This document shows positions 6,844-14,178 of a stretch of 64,000 nucleotides of DNA, piece after piece. A model generated the notes under the pieces. It saw only the letters and a program-made list of their open reading frames with translations, was not told where the DNA came from and ran no database searches. The stretch lies in assembly GCF_013155335.1 (NCBI RefSeq), contig NZ_JABJQZ010000007.1:51626-115625 (forward strand), given 5' to 3'. Each line of letters begins with the position of its first letter. Within the stretch, counting starts at the first letter, position 1. A program made the translations under genes and the position numbers. The DNA is from Nocardioides sp. zg-1230 (GTDB taxonomy: Bacteria > Actinomycetota > Actinomycetes > Propionibacteriales > Nocardioidaceae).

Positions 6844-8804
6844 GCGTGCTGGGGGTGGAGGTCGGGTCGCCGGGGGTCTACTTCGCTCCCCCGGTCGACC
6901 AGTCCACGCCGGCCACCGTCCGCCTGGACGTCGCCGGGTTCGTGGGCGTCGCCCCGCGCGGACCCGTGGACGTGCCCGTCCCGGTCACCTCCTGGTCCGA
7001 CTACCAGTGGATCTTCGGCGGTACCGCCGGACCCGGCGGGCTCGGCGACGCCGTGCACGCCTTCTTCGCCCAGGGCGGGGTGCGAGCCCTGGTCCTGCGG
7101 GTCTCGCCGTTGCCGCGAGGCTCGCACCAGGACCCCCTCGGTCGTGCCCGGCACCGCCTCGTCCTCGGGACCACCGAGCTGGCCTTCGCGGCGGCCGACG
7201 AGGGCAGCTGGGGCGACTCGCTGGTGATCACCTGGGAGTTCGTGGTCTCGCAGTCGACGCGGACCGAGGTCGGCGGACGCCTGGTGCGGCTCCCGCCCGG
7301 TGCCCGGATCCCGCCCGGCTCGCTGCTCCGACTCTGGCTGGACGGGGGACGTACGCCGGTCTACCGCTGGGCGGAGGAGCTGGGCACCAGGGACCTGGGA
7401 CCCGGGCGGCGCGACCCGGTGCTCGTGCTGGACCGTCCCACAGGCGCGGGACCCGAGCCCGCCGAGGGCCGCGACTGGCCGACGACGGTCGTCGTCGACG
7501 TCGTCACCGCCACCGTCGACGTCACCGACCGTTCCGACGAGCTGCGTCGTCACGAACGGTTCGCAGACCTGGGCCTGGCCCCCGCCCATCCGCGACACGC
7601 CGCCACGATCCTCGCCGACCCGTCGCAGTCCCGGCTGGTCCGACCAGCCGGCCCCTGGCCCGAGCGCGTCCGGCCGCCCGAGCCACGGCTCTCCTCCGCG
7701 ACGTCCGAGCTGGTGGCTGCGGGACGTGACCGCTGGGACGGTGTGGCCAGGGGCAGCTTCCTGGATGACGAACCCGCCGAGCTCCTCCCGGTCGGAGGGG
7801 TGGACCCCCTCGACGACGGGCTGGACCTGCACGGCGTGGAGCGGATCTCCGTGGAGCCCGAGGTGGGGTTGCTGTGCGTCCCCGACCTGCTGTGGGACGT
7901 GGTGCTCGTCCCCGGGGTGACCGACCGACCCCACAGGCCGCTCTACCCCGAGTTCGCCCCCTGCCGTCCGCCCGAGGTGACCCTGCCGTTCACCCAGCAG
8001 CCTCCCCGGGTAGTGAGGCTGGCCGGGGGCGCGAGCAGCCTCGCCGAGGCCCTGGACCGCCAGCGCAGGGTCGTGGTCCTGGCCGAGCGGCAGCAGAGGT
8101 TCGTCGCCCTGCTCGACGTGCCGGACGGTCTGACCGAGCGCGACGTCGCGCGGTGGCGTGCCTCCATCGACAGCAGCCACGCCGCCGCCTACCACCCGTG
8201 GCTGGCCTCGGTGCCCGAGGACGGCACCTTGCGTCCGCTGGCTCCCTCGGCGGTGGCCGCCGGGATCATCGCCGCCCGGGAACGCCGACTCGGCATCCCC
8301 TGGGGTCCTGCCAACGAGGTCGCGGTCGACGCCGTACGGGCGACCAGGCCGGTCACCGACCAGGAGCACGCACGGCTCCACGAGCTCGACGTCAACGTGT
8401 TCCGCGCCGAGCGGGACGGCTTCCGCCTGAGCACCGCGCGCACCCTGTCGAGGGACCGCAGCCTCAGCCAGCTGAGCGTGCGCCGCCTGATGACGATGCT
8501 GCGGCAGAGCCTCGCACGGCACGGCCAACGCCTGGCGTTCGAGCCGAGCACCGCAGCGCTGCGTCGCGAGCTCACCTGGTCGATCACCCAGCTCCTGCGC
8601 GACCTCCACCGCGGGGGAGCCTTCGCCGGCGCCACGGAGCAGGAGTCGTTCTTCGTGCGCTGCGACGACACGGTCAACCCGGCCTGGTCCCAGGAGCAGG
8701 GCCGGCTCGTCGCCGAGGTCGGCGTCGCACCGTCGTACCCGCTGGAGTTCCTCGTGGTGCGGCTGGTGCGCGACGCCAGCGGCTCGCTCGGGGTCGAGGG
8801 GTGA
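6840..8804 (+). CDS. Second tail sheath protein (Afp3/4-like)
   Basis: This 654-residue sheath paralog begins at GTG 6840 within the tube stop codon (MSVLGVEVGSPGVYFAP). It keeps the sheath C-terminal signatures AAYHPWLASV, LAPSAVAAGIIAARERRLGIPWGPANEVAV, DVNVFRAERDGFRLSTARTL, SVRRLMTMLRQSL and ATEQESFFVRCDD. The central part (about residues 110-400) is much longer and more divergent than in the 616-residue sheath. In Afp/PVC particles the second and third sheath proteins sit near the baseplate. That is the likely role here. The N-terminal extension of the open frame before 6840 belongs to antisense-like sequence of the tube gene. Confidence 0.93.
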   Translation: MSVLGVEVGSPGVYFAPPVDQSTPATVRLDVAGFVGVAPRGPVDVPVPVTSWSDYQWIFGGTAGPGGLGDAVHAFFAQGGVRALVLRVSPLPRGSHQDPLGRARHRLVLGTTELAFAAADEGSWGDSLVITWEFVVSQSTRTEVGGRLVRLPPGARIPPGSLLRLWLDGGRTPVYRWAEELGTRDLGPGRRDPVLVLDRPTGAGPEPAEGRDWPTTVVVDVVTATVDVTDRSDELRRHERFADLGLAPAHPRHAATILADPSQSRLVRPAGPWPERVRPPEPRLSSATSELVAAGRDRWDGVARGSFLDDEPAELLPVGGVDPLDDGLDLHGVERISVEPEVGLLCVPDLLWDVVLVPGVTDRPHRPLYPEFAPCRPPEVTLPFTQQPPRVVRLAGGASSLAEALDRQRRVVVLAERQQRFVALLDVPDGLTERDVARWRASIDSSHAAAYHPWLASVPEDGTLRPLAPSAVAAGIIAARERRLGIPWGPANEVAVDAVRATRPVTDQEHARLHELDVNVFRAERDGFRLSTARTLSRDRSLSQLSVRRLMTMLRQSLARHGQRLAFEPSTAALRRELTWSITQLLRDLHRGGAFAGATEQESFFVRCDDTVNPAWSQEQGRLVAEVGVAPSYPLEFLVVRLVRDASGSLGVEG

Positions 8805-8807
8805 GCC

Positions 8808-9434
8808 ATGAGCGTCCAGGTGACAGAGCTCGTGCAGGCCTTCCGGTTTCAGGTGCACCTGACCCGGAGCCTGCCCGGGCGCACGCTGGCGCCTCCACCC
8901 CAGCTCGGCGCGAGCGGAGGCGGCAGCACGGCGCCGCCGGCGCCCGTCTCGGGTGGCTCGAGGACGGGTGCGGCCGCGACCGCTCCCGTCGGCGGCGCCT
9001 CCTCACAGGGAGGCGGCGACCGCCTCGGTGACGGTGGCTTCCAGGAGTGCGGCGGCCTGGTGCTCGACGCCGACCTCCACGACGTCCTCGAGGGCGGTGC
9101 CAACGACACAACCGTGCGCCGCCTGGGCCGGGTCAAGCACAGCCCGATCGTGCTCACGCGGGGCATGGTGGTGGCCACCGCCGCCGGACCGGCGGACGTC
9201 GGCCTGTGGTCGTGGATGTCGGCGATGCTGTCGGGCCAGGTGCCGGTGCCGCGGTACGACGGGCGCATCGAGGTGCTCGACCCGACGTTCGGACGTGTCG
9301 TGGCCCGGTGGACCTTCGTCCGCGGCCTGCCGTTGAAGGTGGTGGGGCCGTCGTTGCACGCCGTCACCGGCGCGGTGGCCGTCGAGGAGCTGCACATCGC
9401 CCACGAGGGCCTCCTCCTGGAGCCGTCGCCGTGA
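8808..9434 (+). CDS. Second tube-type protein (Afp5/Pvc5-like)
   Basis: This 208-residue protein has an N-terminal FRFQVHLTRS strand, a low-complexity Gly/Pro/Ala/Ser insert at about residues 27-73, then FQECGGLVLDADLHDVLEGG, the family's FxEVSGLxxE/DxxxxxEGG motif, and LTRGMVV (LKRG element). It ends with TGAVAVEELHIAHEGL. It is a gp19-fold tube protein. In eCIS, Afp5 forms the tube-initiation ring between baseplate and tube. The low-complexity insert is unusual and may be a lumen or surface loop. Starts 3 bases after the sheath stop. Confidence 0.88.
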   Translation: MSVQVTELVQAFRFQVHLTRSLPGRTLAPPPQLGASGGGSTAPPAPVSGGSRTGAAATAPVGGASSQGGGDRLGDGGFQECGGLVLDADLHDVLEGGANDTTVRRLGRVKHSPIVLTRGMVVATAAGPADVGLWSWMSAMLSGQVPVPRYDGRIEVLDPTFGRVVARWTFVRGLPLKVVGPSLHAVTGAVAVEELHIAHEGLLLEPSP

Positions 9435-10675
9435 CCGCCGAGCTGGTGCGGGCCACCCTGCAACGCCTGACCCGGGTGAAGCAGGGGCAGAAGGACGCTC
9501 CCGCGACGGTCGAGGCCGAGGGCGACGCCATCTCGGTGCAGCTCAACCCGAGCACCCTCAAGATCACCCGCCGCAACAACGTCGACCGCGGCGGCGTCAC
9601 CACCGGCACCCAGAAGGCGCAGAGCCCGTCCCAGGAGGGGGCCACGCTCGCCTTCGACCTCGAGTTCGACACCAGCGAGCAGGGCTCGGACGGCGAGCAC
9701 GTCGACGTACGCGAGTGGACGGCTCTGGTGCGCCAGTACGTCGAGCCCTCCAAGAAGAAGCCTGCGGAGGCGCCGCCAGCGGTGCGGTTCACCTGGGGCC
9801 GGCTGATCTTCAACGGCATCGTCGAGCAGGTCACCGAGGACCTGGACCTGTTCGCACCCGACGGGACCGCGCTGCACGCGAAGGTCAGCCTCAGCATCGC
9901 CGAGCAGGACTTCTCGTTCGAGAAGATGGAGACCGGCAACGGGGCCCGTGACCAGCGGGCGGCCACCCAGCCGGGGGGTCCGACGGGGGCGGCACCGGGC
10001 CAGAGCGGCACCCGCGACCCCACGCACGTCGTCTCCGCGCACGAGGGCGAGAACGTCCAGCAGCTGCTGTCCCGGCTCGGCCAGGACCCATCCGGCTGGC
10101 GGGCCGCCATGTCGGGCCTCGACGACCCGCTCGACCTGGCCGCCGGCGTCGCGGTGACCCTGGGCTCCGAGATCACCGCCGGTCTCCGGGGCGCGGTCGG
10201 TGCCGGGTCCGGCCAGTTCGCCGCGGACGCGACCATCGCCACGCCGGCGTCCCTGGCCGCTGCCCTGGGCGTGCCCGCACCCCAGACGGGCACCACCACG
10301 CGACCGGGGTCCGACGGGGGCGGGGACGGCTTCGCGCTCTCGGCGGCCGGGGGGCTCGCAGCCGCGGAGCGGATCGTCGACCGGGCCACCGTGGGCTCCG
10401 CCGTGCTGCGCAGCACCAGCTCGTTCACGGTTCCCCCGGCGGCAGGCCGCCGCGCCGCCGACGACGGGCCGGTGGATCCCCGGGCGCTCACCTACGGGCG
10501 TGGGGTCCCCCTGCAGGGGCAGGCGCGTCCTGCGAGTGCCGACGCCGCGGATGCAGGTGCCGCCCCCTGGGAGCGCCAGCCGTCGTACGGCTGCGACCCG
10601 GCGACGCGCGAGCAACGACGTCGTGACGGTGGGTCGCCGACAATCCGGTCGAGGCCAGGAGGTGCGGCACGGTGA
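9431..10675 (+). CDS. LysM baseplate adaptor (Afp7/Pvc7-like)
   Basis: This 414-residue protein starts at GTG 9431 overlapping the tube stop. The N-terminal half (residues 1-180) has the Afp7 signature: a strand reading ISVQLNPSTLKITRRN, then LAFDLEFDTSEQ and DVREWTALVRQYVEP, ending in LFNG-like LIFNGIVEQVTEDLDLF. Around residues 195-245 lies a LysM-like module (VVSAHEGENVQQLLSRLGQDP, then the GWRAAM helix). Afp7 links the central spike to the tube and wedges. The C-terminal 170 residues are Ala/Gly/Pro-rich and poorly conserved. The long upstream open frame is not part of the gene. Confidence 0.88.
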   Translation: MTAELVRATLQRLTRVKQGQKDAPATVEAEGDAISVQLNPSTLKITRRNNVDRGGVTTGTQKAQSPSQEGATLAFDLEFDTSEQGSDGEHVDVREWTALVRQYVEPSKKKPAEAPPAVRFTWGRLIFNGIVEQVTEDLDLFAPDGTALHAKVSLSIAEQDFSFEKMETGNGARDQRAATQPGGPTGAAPGQSGTRDPTHVVSAHEGENVQQLLSRLGQDPSGWRAAMSGLDDPLDLAAGVAVTLGSEITAGLRGAVGAGSGQFAADATIATPASLAAALGVPAPQTGTTTRPGSDGGGDGFALSAAGGLAAAERIVDRATVGSAVLRSTSSFTVPPAAGRRAADDGPVDPRALTYGRGVPLQGQARPASADAADAGAAPWERQPSYGCDPATREQRRRDGGSPTIRSRPGGAAR

Positions 10676-10842
10676 CACCGGTGTACGTGCACGAGGTGCA
10701 CACGGAGATCAGCGGGTCGCCCGCGCCGCCGGTGGCCTCGGACAAGCACGAGCCCGCGGCGGTCGTGGAGGCGGCGGCGGCCCGGATCCGCCGCGAGGCC
10801 TGGCTGGCCGGCCGGGTGGCTTCGGAGGGCTTCGATGACTGA
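10672..10842 (+). CDS. Small 56-residue eCIS protein (possible Afp6/DUF5908 equivalent)
   Basis: A 57-codon frame begins with GTG inside the stop codon of the LysM gene (GTGA overlap) and ends 8 bases into the next gene. The product starts TPVYVHEVHTEI and ends with a charged helix AAARIRREAWLAGRVASEGFDD. Overlaps at both ends and a beta strand followed by a helix match the small protein that Afp and PVC clusters encode next to the Afp5/Afp7 genes (Afp6/Pvc6). Sequence identity to that family cannot be judged by eye. Here it lies after the LysM gene rather than before it. Confidence 0.65.
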   Translation: MTPVYVHEVHTEISGSPAPPVASDKHEPAAVVEAAAARIRREAWLAGRVASEGFDD

Positions 10843-11920
10843 GGCCTCGGTCCAGGTCCAGGCGCCGGTCTTCACCGTCGACGGCCAGCTCACCCGCACC
10901 CTCGGTCGGGACTGCCTGCGGCTGGAGATCTCGGAGGGACTCGGCGGGCTCCGCACGCTCGAGGCCGAGTTCCTGGCGGTCGGCGCCGGCGACGACGGCC
11001 CACCCGGGCCCCTGCGCCACCTGGACGGCTCCACCGTCGACTTCGGCCGGTCCTTGAAGGTCGCCATCGGGCCCGACAGCGGGCAGCGCTTCGCCTTCGA
11101 CGGCACGGTCTCGGCGCTGGAGCTGGTCATCTCCGACGGTGAGCCGCAGCGGGCGGTGGTGCTCGCCGAGGATGCACTCATGCGGCTGCGGATGACCCGG
11201 CGGCTGCGATCGTGGACCCGCGTCACCGACGCCGAGCTGGCCTCCAGCATCGCCGGCGAGCACGGACTGGACGCGGACGTCCAGGCCGACGGACCGCGCT
11301 ACGACGTGGTCCAGCAGCTGAACCAGAGCGACCTGGCGTTCCTGCGCGAGCGCGCCCGGCTCCTCCAGGCCGAGCTCTGGTGCACCGGCTCGACGCTGCA
11401 CTTCCGCAGCCGGGACACCCGCAGCGCGACCGAGGTGGCCCTCACCGTCGGCGCCCAGCTGCTGAGCGCTCGGCTCGCCGCGGACCTGTCCGCGCAGCGC
11501 GGCGAGGTCGTGGTCAGCGGGTACGACGCCGGCCAACGGGCCGCCGTCACCGAACGGGCGGGTAGCGACGTGGTCGAGGCCGAGACCAGTGGCGGACGCT
11601 CCGGCGCGAGCCTGGTCACCCGCGCCCTCGGTGCCTCGGCCTCGGTGCGGGTCCGCGAGGTCCCGCTCAGCTCGGAGGAGGCGCAGGCCTGGGCACGGGC
11701 GGAGATGCTGCGTCGCGGCCGCGCCTTCGTCACCGTCTCAGGGGTCACCAACGGCACCCCGGACCTGGTCGTGGGCTCCCGGCTGACCCTTCGCCTGGTG
11801 GGAGAGCCGTTCGAGGGCGAGGGCTACTACGTCACCTCGATCCGTCACCGGTTCGACCTCAGGACCGGGCTCCGCACCGAGTTCACGGCACAGCGCGCAA
11901 CCCTCAACGAGGTGAGCTGA
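10835..11920 (+). CDS. Central spike hub (gpD/gp27-like, N-terminal VgrG, Afp8-like)
   Basis: This 361-residue protein has the hub-domain features of gp27/gpD: an N-terminal LRLEISEGLGGLRTLEAEF strand pair, a middle DAELASSIAGEHGLDADV region, YDVVQQLNQSDLAFLRERARLLQAE (the QYRESDLAFLQRL motif of VgrG proteins) and a C-terminal TGSTLHFR strand followed by the second barrel. It forms the trimeric hub under the tube. In classical Afp8/VgrG the OB and needle domains are fused to this part. Here they are in the next gene. It overlaps the 56-residue gene by 8 bases. Confidence 0.88.
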   Translation: MTEASVQVQAPVFTVDGQLTRTLGRDCLRLEISEGLGGLRTLEAEFLAVGAGDDGPPGPLRHLDGSTVDFGRSLKVAIGPDSGQRFAFDGTVSALELVISDGEPQRAVVLAEDALMRLRMTRRLRSWTRVTDAELASSIAGEHGLDADVQADGPRYDVVQQLNQSDLAFLRERARLLQAELWCTGSTLHFRSRDTRSATEVALTVGAQLLSARLAADLSAQRGEVVVSGYDAGQRAAVTERAGSDVVEAETSGGRSGASLVTRALGASASVRVREVPLSSEEAQAWARAEMLRRGRAFVTVSGVTNGTPDLVVGSRLTLRLVGEPFEGEGYYVTSIRHRFDLRTGLRTEFTAQRATLNEVS

Positions 11921-11921
11921 C

Positions 11922-12581
11922 GTGCTGCCGCAACCCGTCGACGGCGGCGCCCCGGGCTACCACGGCGTCTACCCGGCGCTGGTCAGCGACCTCGTCGACC
12001 CGGACTCGCTCGGCCGGGTGGGGGTCTCCTTCCCCTGGCTGGGCGACGACGGCGCCGACGTCCGGGCATGGGCGACGCTCTGCACGCCGTACGCCGACGA
12101 CGAACAGGGGCTGCTGATCCTCCCGGAGGTGGGCAGCCAGGTGGTCGTCGCGTTCGAGGCCGGCAACCTGCGCCGTCCCTACGTCCTCGGCTCCACCTGG
12201 AACGGCAAGGAGCGCCTGCCCCGCGACCCCGAGCGGGCCAACAACATCCGGCTGCTGCGCTCGCGTGCCGACAGCAAGCTCGAGTTCGACGACTCCGCGG
12301 GTTCGGCCAAGGTCAGGATCACCATGGCCTCGGGGCACGAGATCACCCTCGACGACGCCACGCAGGAGGTCACCGTCAAGCACTCGGGCGGGTGCACGGT
12401 GAAGCTGACCGCCACGGATGTGCAGGTCACCGCCAACGCCACAGTCCAGGTGACCTCGCCGATGGTGCAGGTGGACGCCGCGGTCTCGACGTTCAGCGGT
12501 CTGGTCAAGTGCTCGATGCTGATCGCCGAGCAGATGGTCACCTCCCCCGCCTACAGCCCTGGCGCGGGAAACGTCTGGTGA
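11922..12581 (+). CDS. Spike OB-fold/needle protein (gpV/gp5-like, Afp8 C-terminal half)
   Basis: This 219-residue protein starts at GTG 11922, one base after the hub stop. The OB-fold part (residues 10-95) shows YHGVYPALVSDLVDPDSLGRVGVSFPW, WATLCTP, GLLILPEVGSQVVVAFE and LGSTWNGKERLP, which are typical of gpV/gp5/VgrG OB domains. Residues 110-195 have alternating short strands (KVRITMASGHEITLDDA, VTVKHSGGCTVKLTATDVQV) that would wind into a triple beta-helix needle. No PAAR-type tip protein was found in the operon, so this needle may be capped differently or by a distant gene. Confidence 0.9.
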   Translation: MLPQPVDGGAPGYHGVYPALVSDLVDPDSLGRVGVSFPWLGDDGADVRAWATLCTPYADDEQGLLILPEVGSQVVVAFEAGNLRRPYVLGSTWNGKERLPRDPERANNIRLLRSRADSKLEFDDSAGSAKVRITMASGHEITLDDATQEVTVKHSGGCTVKLTATDVQVTANATVQVTSPMVQVDAAVSTFSGLVKCSMLIAEQMVTSPAYSPGAGNVW

Positions 12582-12585
12582 CCTC

Positions 12586-14178
12586 GTGACCACGGTGACC
12601 ACCCAGCGACCTGGCCCGCGATTGCGGGCGGGGCAGCACCCCCTGGCCCTGCGCGCGCCCTGGTACGTCGGCGAGCGACCGGTCGACCCGGCCAAGCGGT
12701 TCGACCGTTTCGACGTCTACGACCCGCCTGCCCTGCAGCCGAGCATCCAGAAGTACGACTCCCCCGAGCTCGTGCAGCGGATCATGGCCGACCCGCGGAA
12801 CTCGCTGAGGTTCACCGCCGAGGACGAGTGGTCGGTCCCGATGCCGCGATCCGAGACGCAGCAGAAGGGGAGCACCGGCCGGCTCCGCTTCGCCACCCAC
12901 TCCTTCGCCCGGATGGGCATGCGCAAGCTCTTCCAGCCCAACCACGACCGCTTCTACGCGGTCGTCGTCGAGGTCTTCTGCGACCACGACGGGCTCCCCC
13001 GTCCCCGCCCCGACGACACCTTCTCGCTCGCCCTCGCAGTACGCCGCCAGGTGCTGTCGACCGACCTGAACGAGCACGACGTACGCAAGATGGCGCGCGA
13101 CGTGCTGCTGGGCAAGGTGTCCGCCACGGCGGCCTCACCCGTCACCGTGACGGGCGCGCAAGGGTGGATGACGGACCAGTGCGGAGGCGGACAGGGGTGG
13201 GTCGACGTCGACCCGAACGGTCGGCCGCTCCCCACCGCGGGCGCCGATCCCGACGGGGAGCACGCGCTGCTCCTGGAGAAGCGGCTCACCGAGAACCTGC
13301 TGCCGATGTGGCGGATACCGCCCGACGCGGCGGACTGCGACAGAGCGTCGACCCGGTCGCTGTGGTTCGGGCTGGTACCGACGGCCTCGGCGGACCGGGA
13401 GACGGCCTTTGACCCGGCGCTCCCCCTTCCTTCGCACGAGCTCGGCCCGAGGTACGACGACCGGCAGACCTACGAGATCCGATGCCTCGCCACGAGGCCG
13501 CCCGGTCCCGGGCGCGAGGACTGCCCGCCGGAGGGGTACTGGAGCGAACCGACCCGGCCGTACCGGCTGGCCAGCTTCTTCGACCCCGAGGGCACCAAGA
13601 ACCGGACGGTCTCGATCACGATGCCAGACCTGCGGGCAGTCGCGGCTCGCGCCGGACAACCGGCCGCCGGCGGCGTCGCGATCACCACGCCGCCGGGCTC
13701 CCAGCTCTCCTTCGACCCGGACAACGGGTCACCGGGAAGCCCGGGGCTCCCTCCGGGCGGCACCGTCGCACAGACCTGCACCTACGCCGTGGAGCTGTTC
13801 ACGATCGTGGCGATGTTCCTCTTCAGCCTCTTCCTGCCCGTGGTCATGTTCCTCTTCCAGCTCTGGTGGATGCTGCTCCTCAAGTTCTGCCTCCCACCCG
13901 CCGCGGACGCGGTGGAGGTGTTGCGCAACCACTTCAAGTCGGGCGGCACCCCCGGCTCCATGGGTGCTGCCCAGGACGCGGCGCTCGACGAAGTGGTCGG
14001 CGGGCGCGGCACGGGCGCCAGGTTGAAGACGGCCGCGTCCGGTTTTCCCGCGGCTGCCCTGGACGACCTCGCCGAGGGGCTCGCCCCACCGGACGACCCA
14101 CCGCCTCCACCCGAGCCCGAGGAGCCGGTGCCCGACCCGCTCTGCCCGCTCAACCCGCCAGCCGGGGGGCCAACGTGA
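12586..14178 (+). CDS. eCIS protein with a long hydrophobic segment (candidate membrane anchor)
   Basis: The 530-residue product has a soluble N-terminal part (1-390) of unknown fold with conserved-looking Trp/Tyr/Pro motifs (RAPWYVGERPVDPAKRFDRF, RFYAVVVEVF). It is followed by about 37 strongly hydrophobic residues at 401-437, enough for one long or two short membrane helices, and then a Pro/Glu-rich tail with an acidic PPPPPEPEEPVPDP run. No signal peptide is visible. A membrane segment is not expected in a core particle component. Streptomyces CIS clusters are reported to encode a membrane protein that ties the particle to the cytoplasmic membrane; this may be an equivalent. That is inference. 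The gene starts at GTG 12586 and overlaps the next by 4 bases. Confidence 0.7.
   Translation: MTTVTTQRPGPRLRAGQHPLALRAPWYVGERPVDPAKRFDRFDVYDPPALQPSIQKYDSPELVQRIMADPRNSLRFTAEDEWSVPMPRSETQQKGSTGRLRFATHSFARMGMRKLFQPNHDRFYAVVVEVFCDHDGLPRPRPDDTFSLALAVRRQVLSTDLNEHDVRKMARDVLLGKVSATAASPVTVTGAQGWMTDQCGGGQGWVDVDPNGRPLPTAGADPDGEHALLLEKRLTENLLPMWRIPPDAADCDRASTRSLWFGLVPTASADRETAFDPALPLPSHELGPRYDDRQTYEIRCLATRPPGPGREDCPPEGYWSEPTRPYRLASFFDPEGTKNRTVSITMPDLRAVAARAGQPAAGGVAITTPPGSQLSFDPDNGSPGSPGLPPGGTVAQTCTYAVELFTIVAMFLFSLFLPVVMFLFQLWWMLLLKFCLPPAADAVEVLRNHFKSGGTPGSMGAAQDAALDEVVGGRGTGARLKTAASGFPAAALDDLAEGLAPPDDPPPPPEPEEPVPDPLCPLNPPAGGPT

Noticed and set aside
6657..8858. 733-residue open frame antisense to the second sheath
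   Set aside because: Antisense shadow with no start site and no family resemblance. The sheath on the plus strand is clear.
13482..14174. Upstream extension of the giant nuclease gene
   Set aside because: It overlaps the hydrophobic-segment protein in another frame, with shadow composition. GTG 14175 fits the overlap pattern of the operon.
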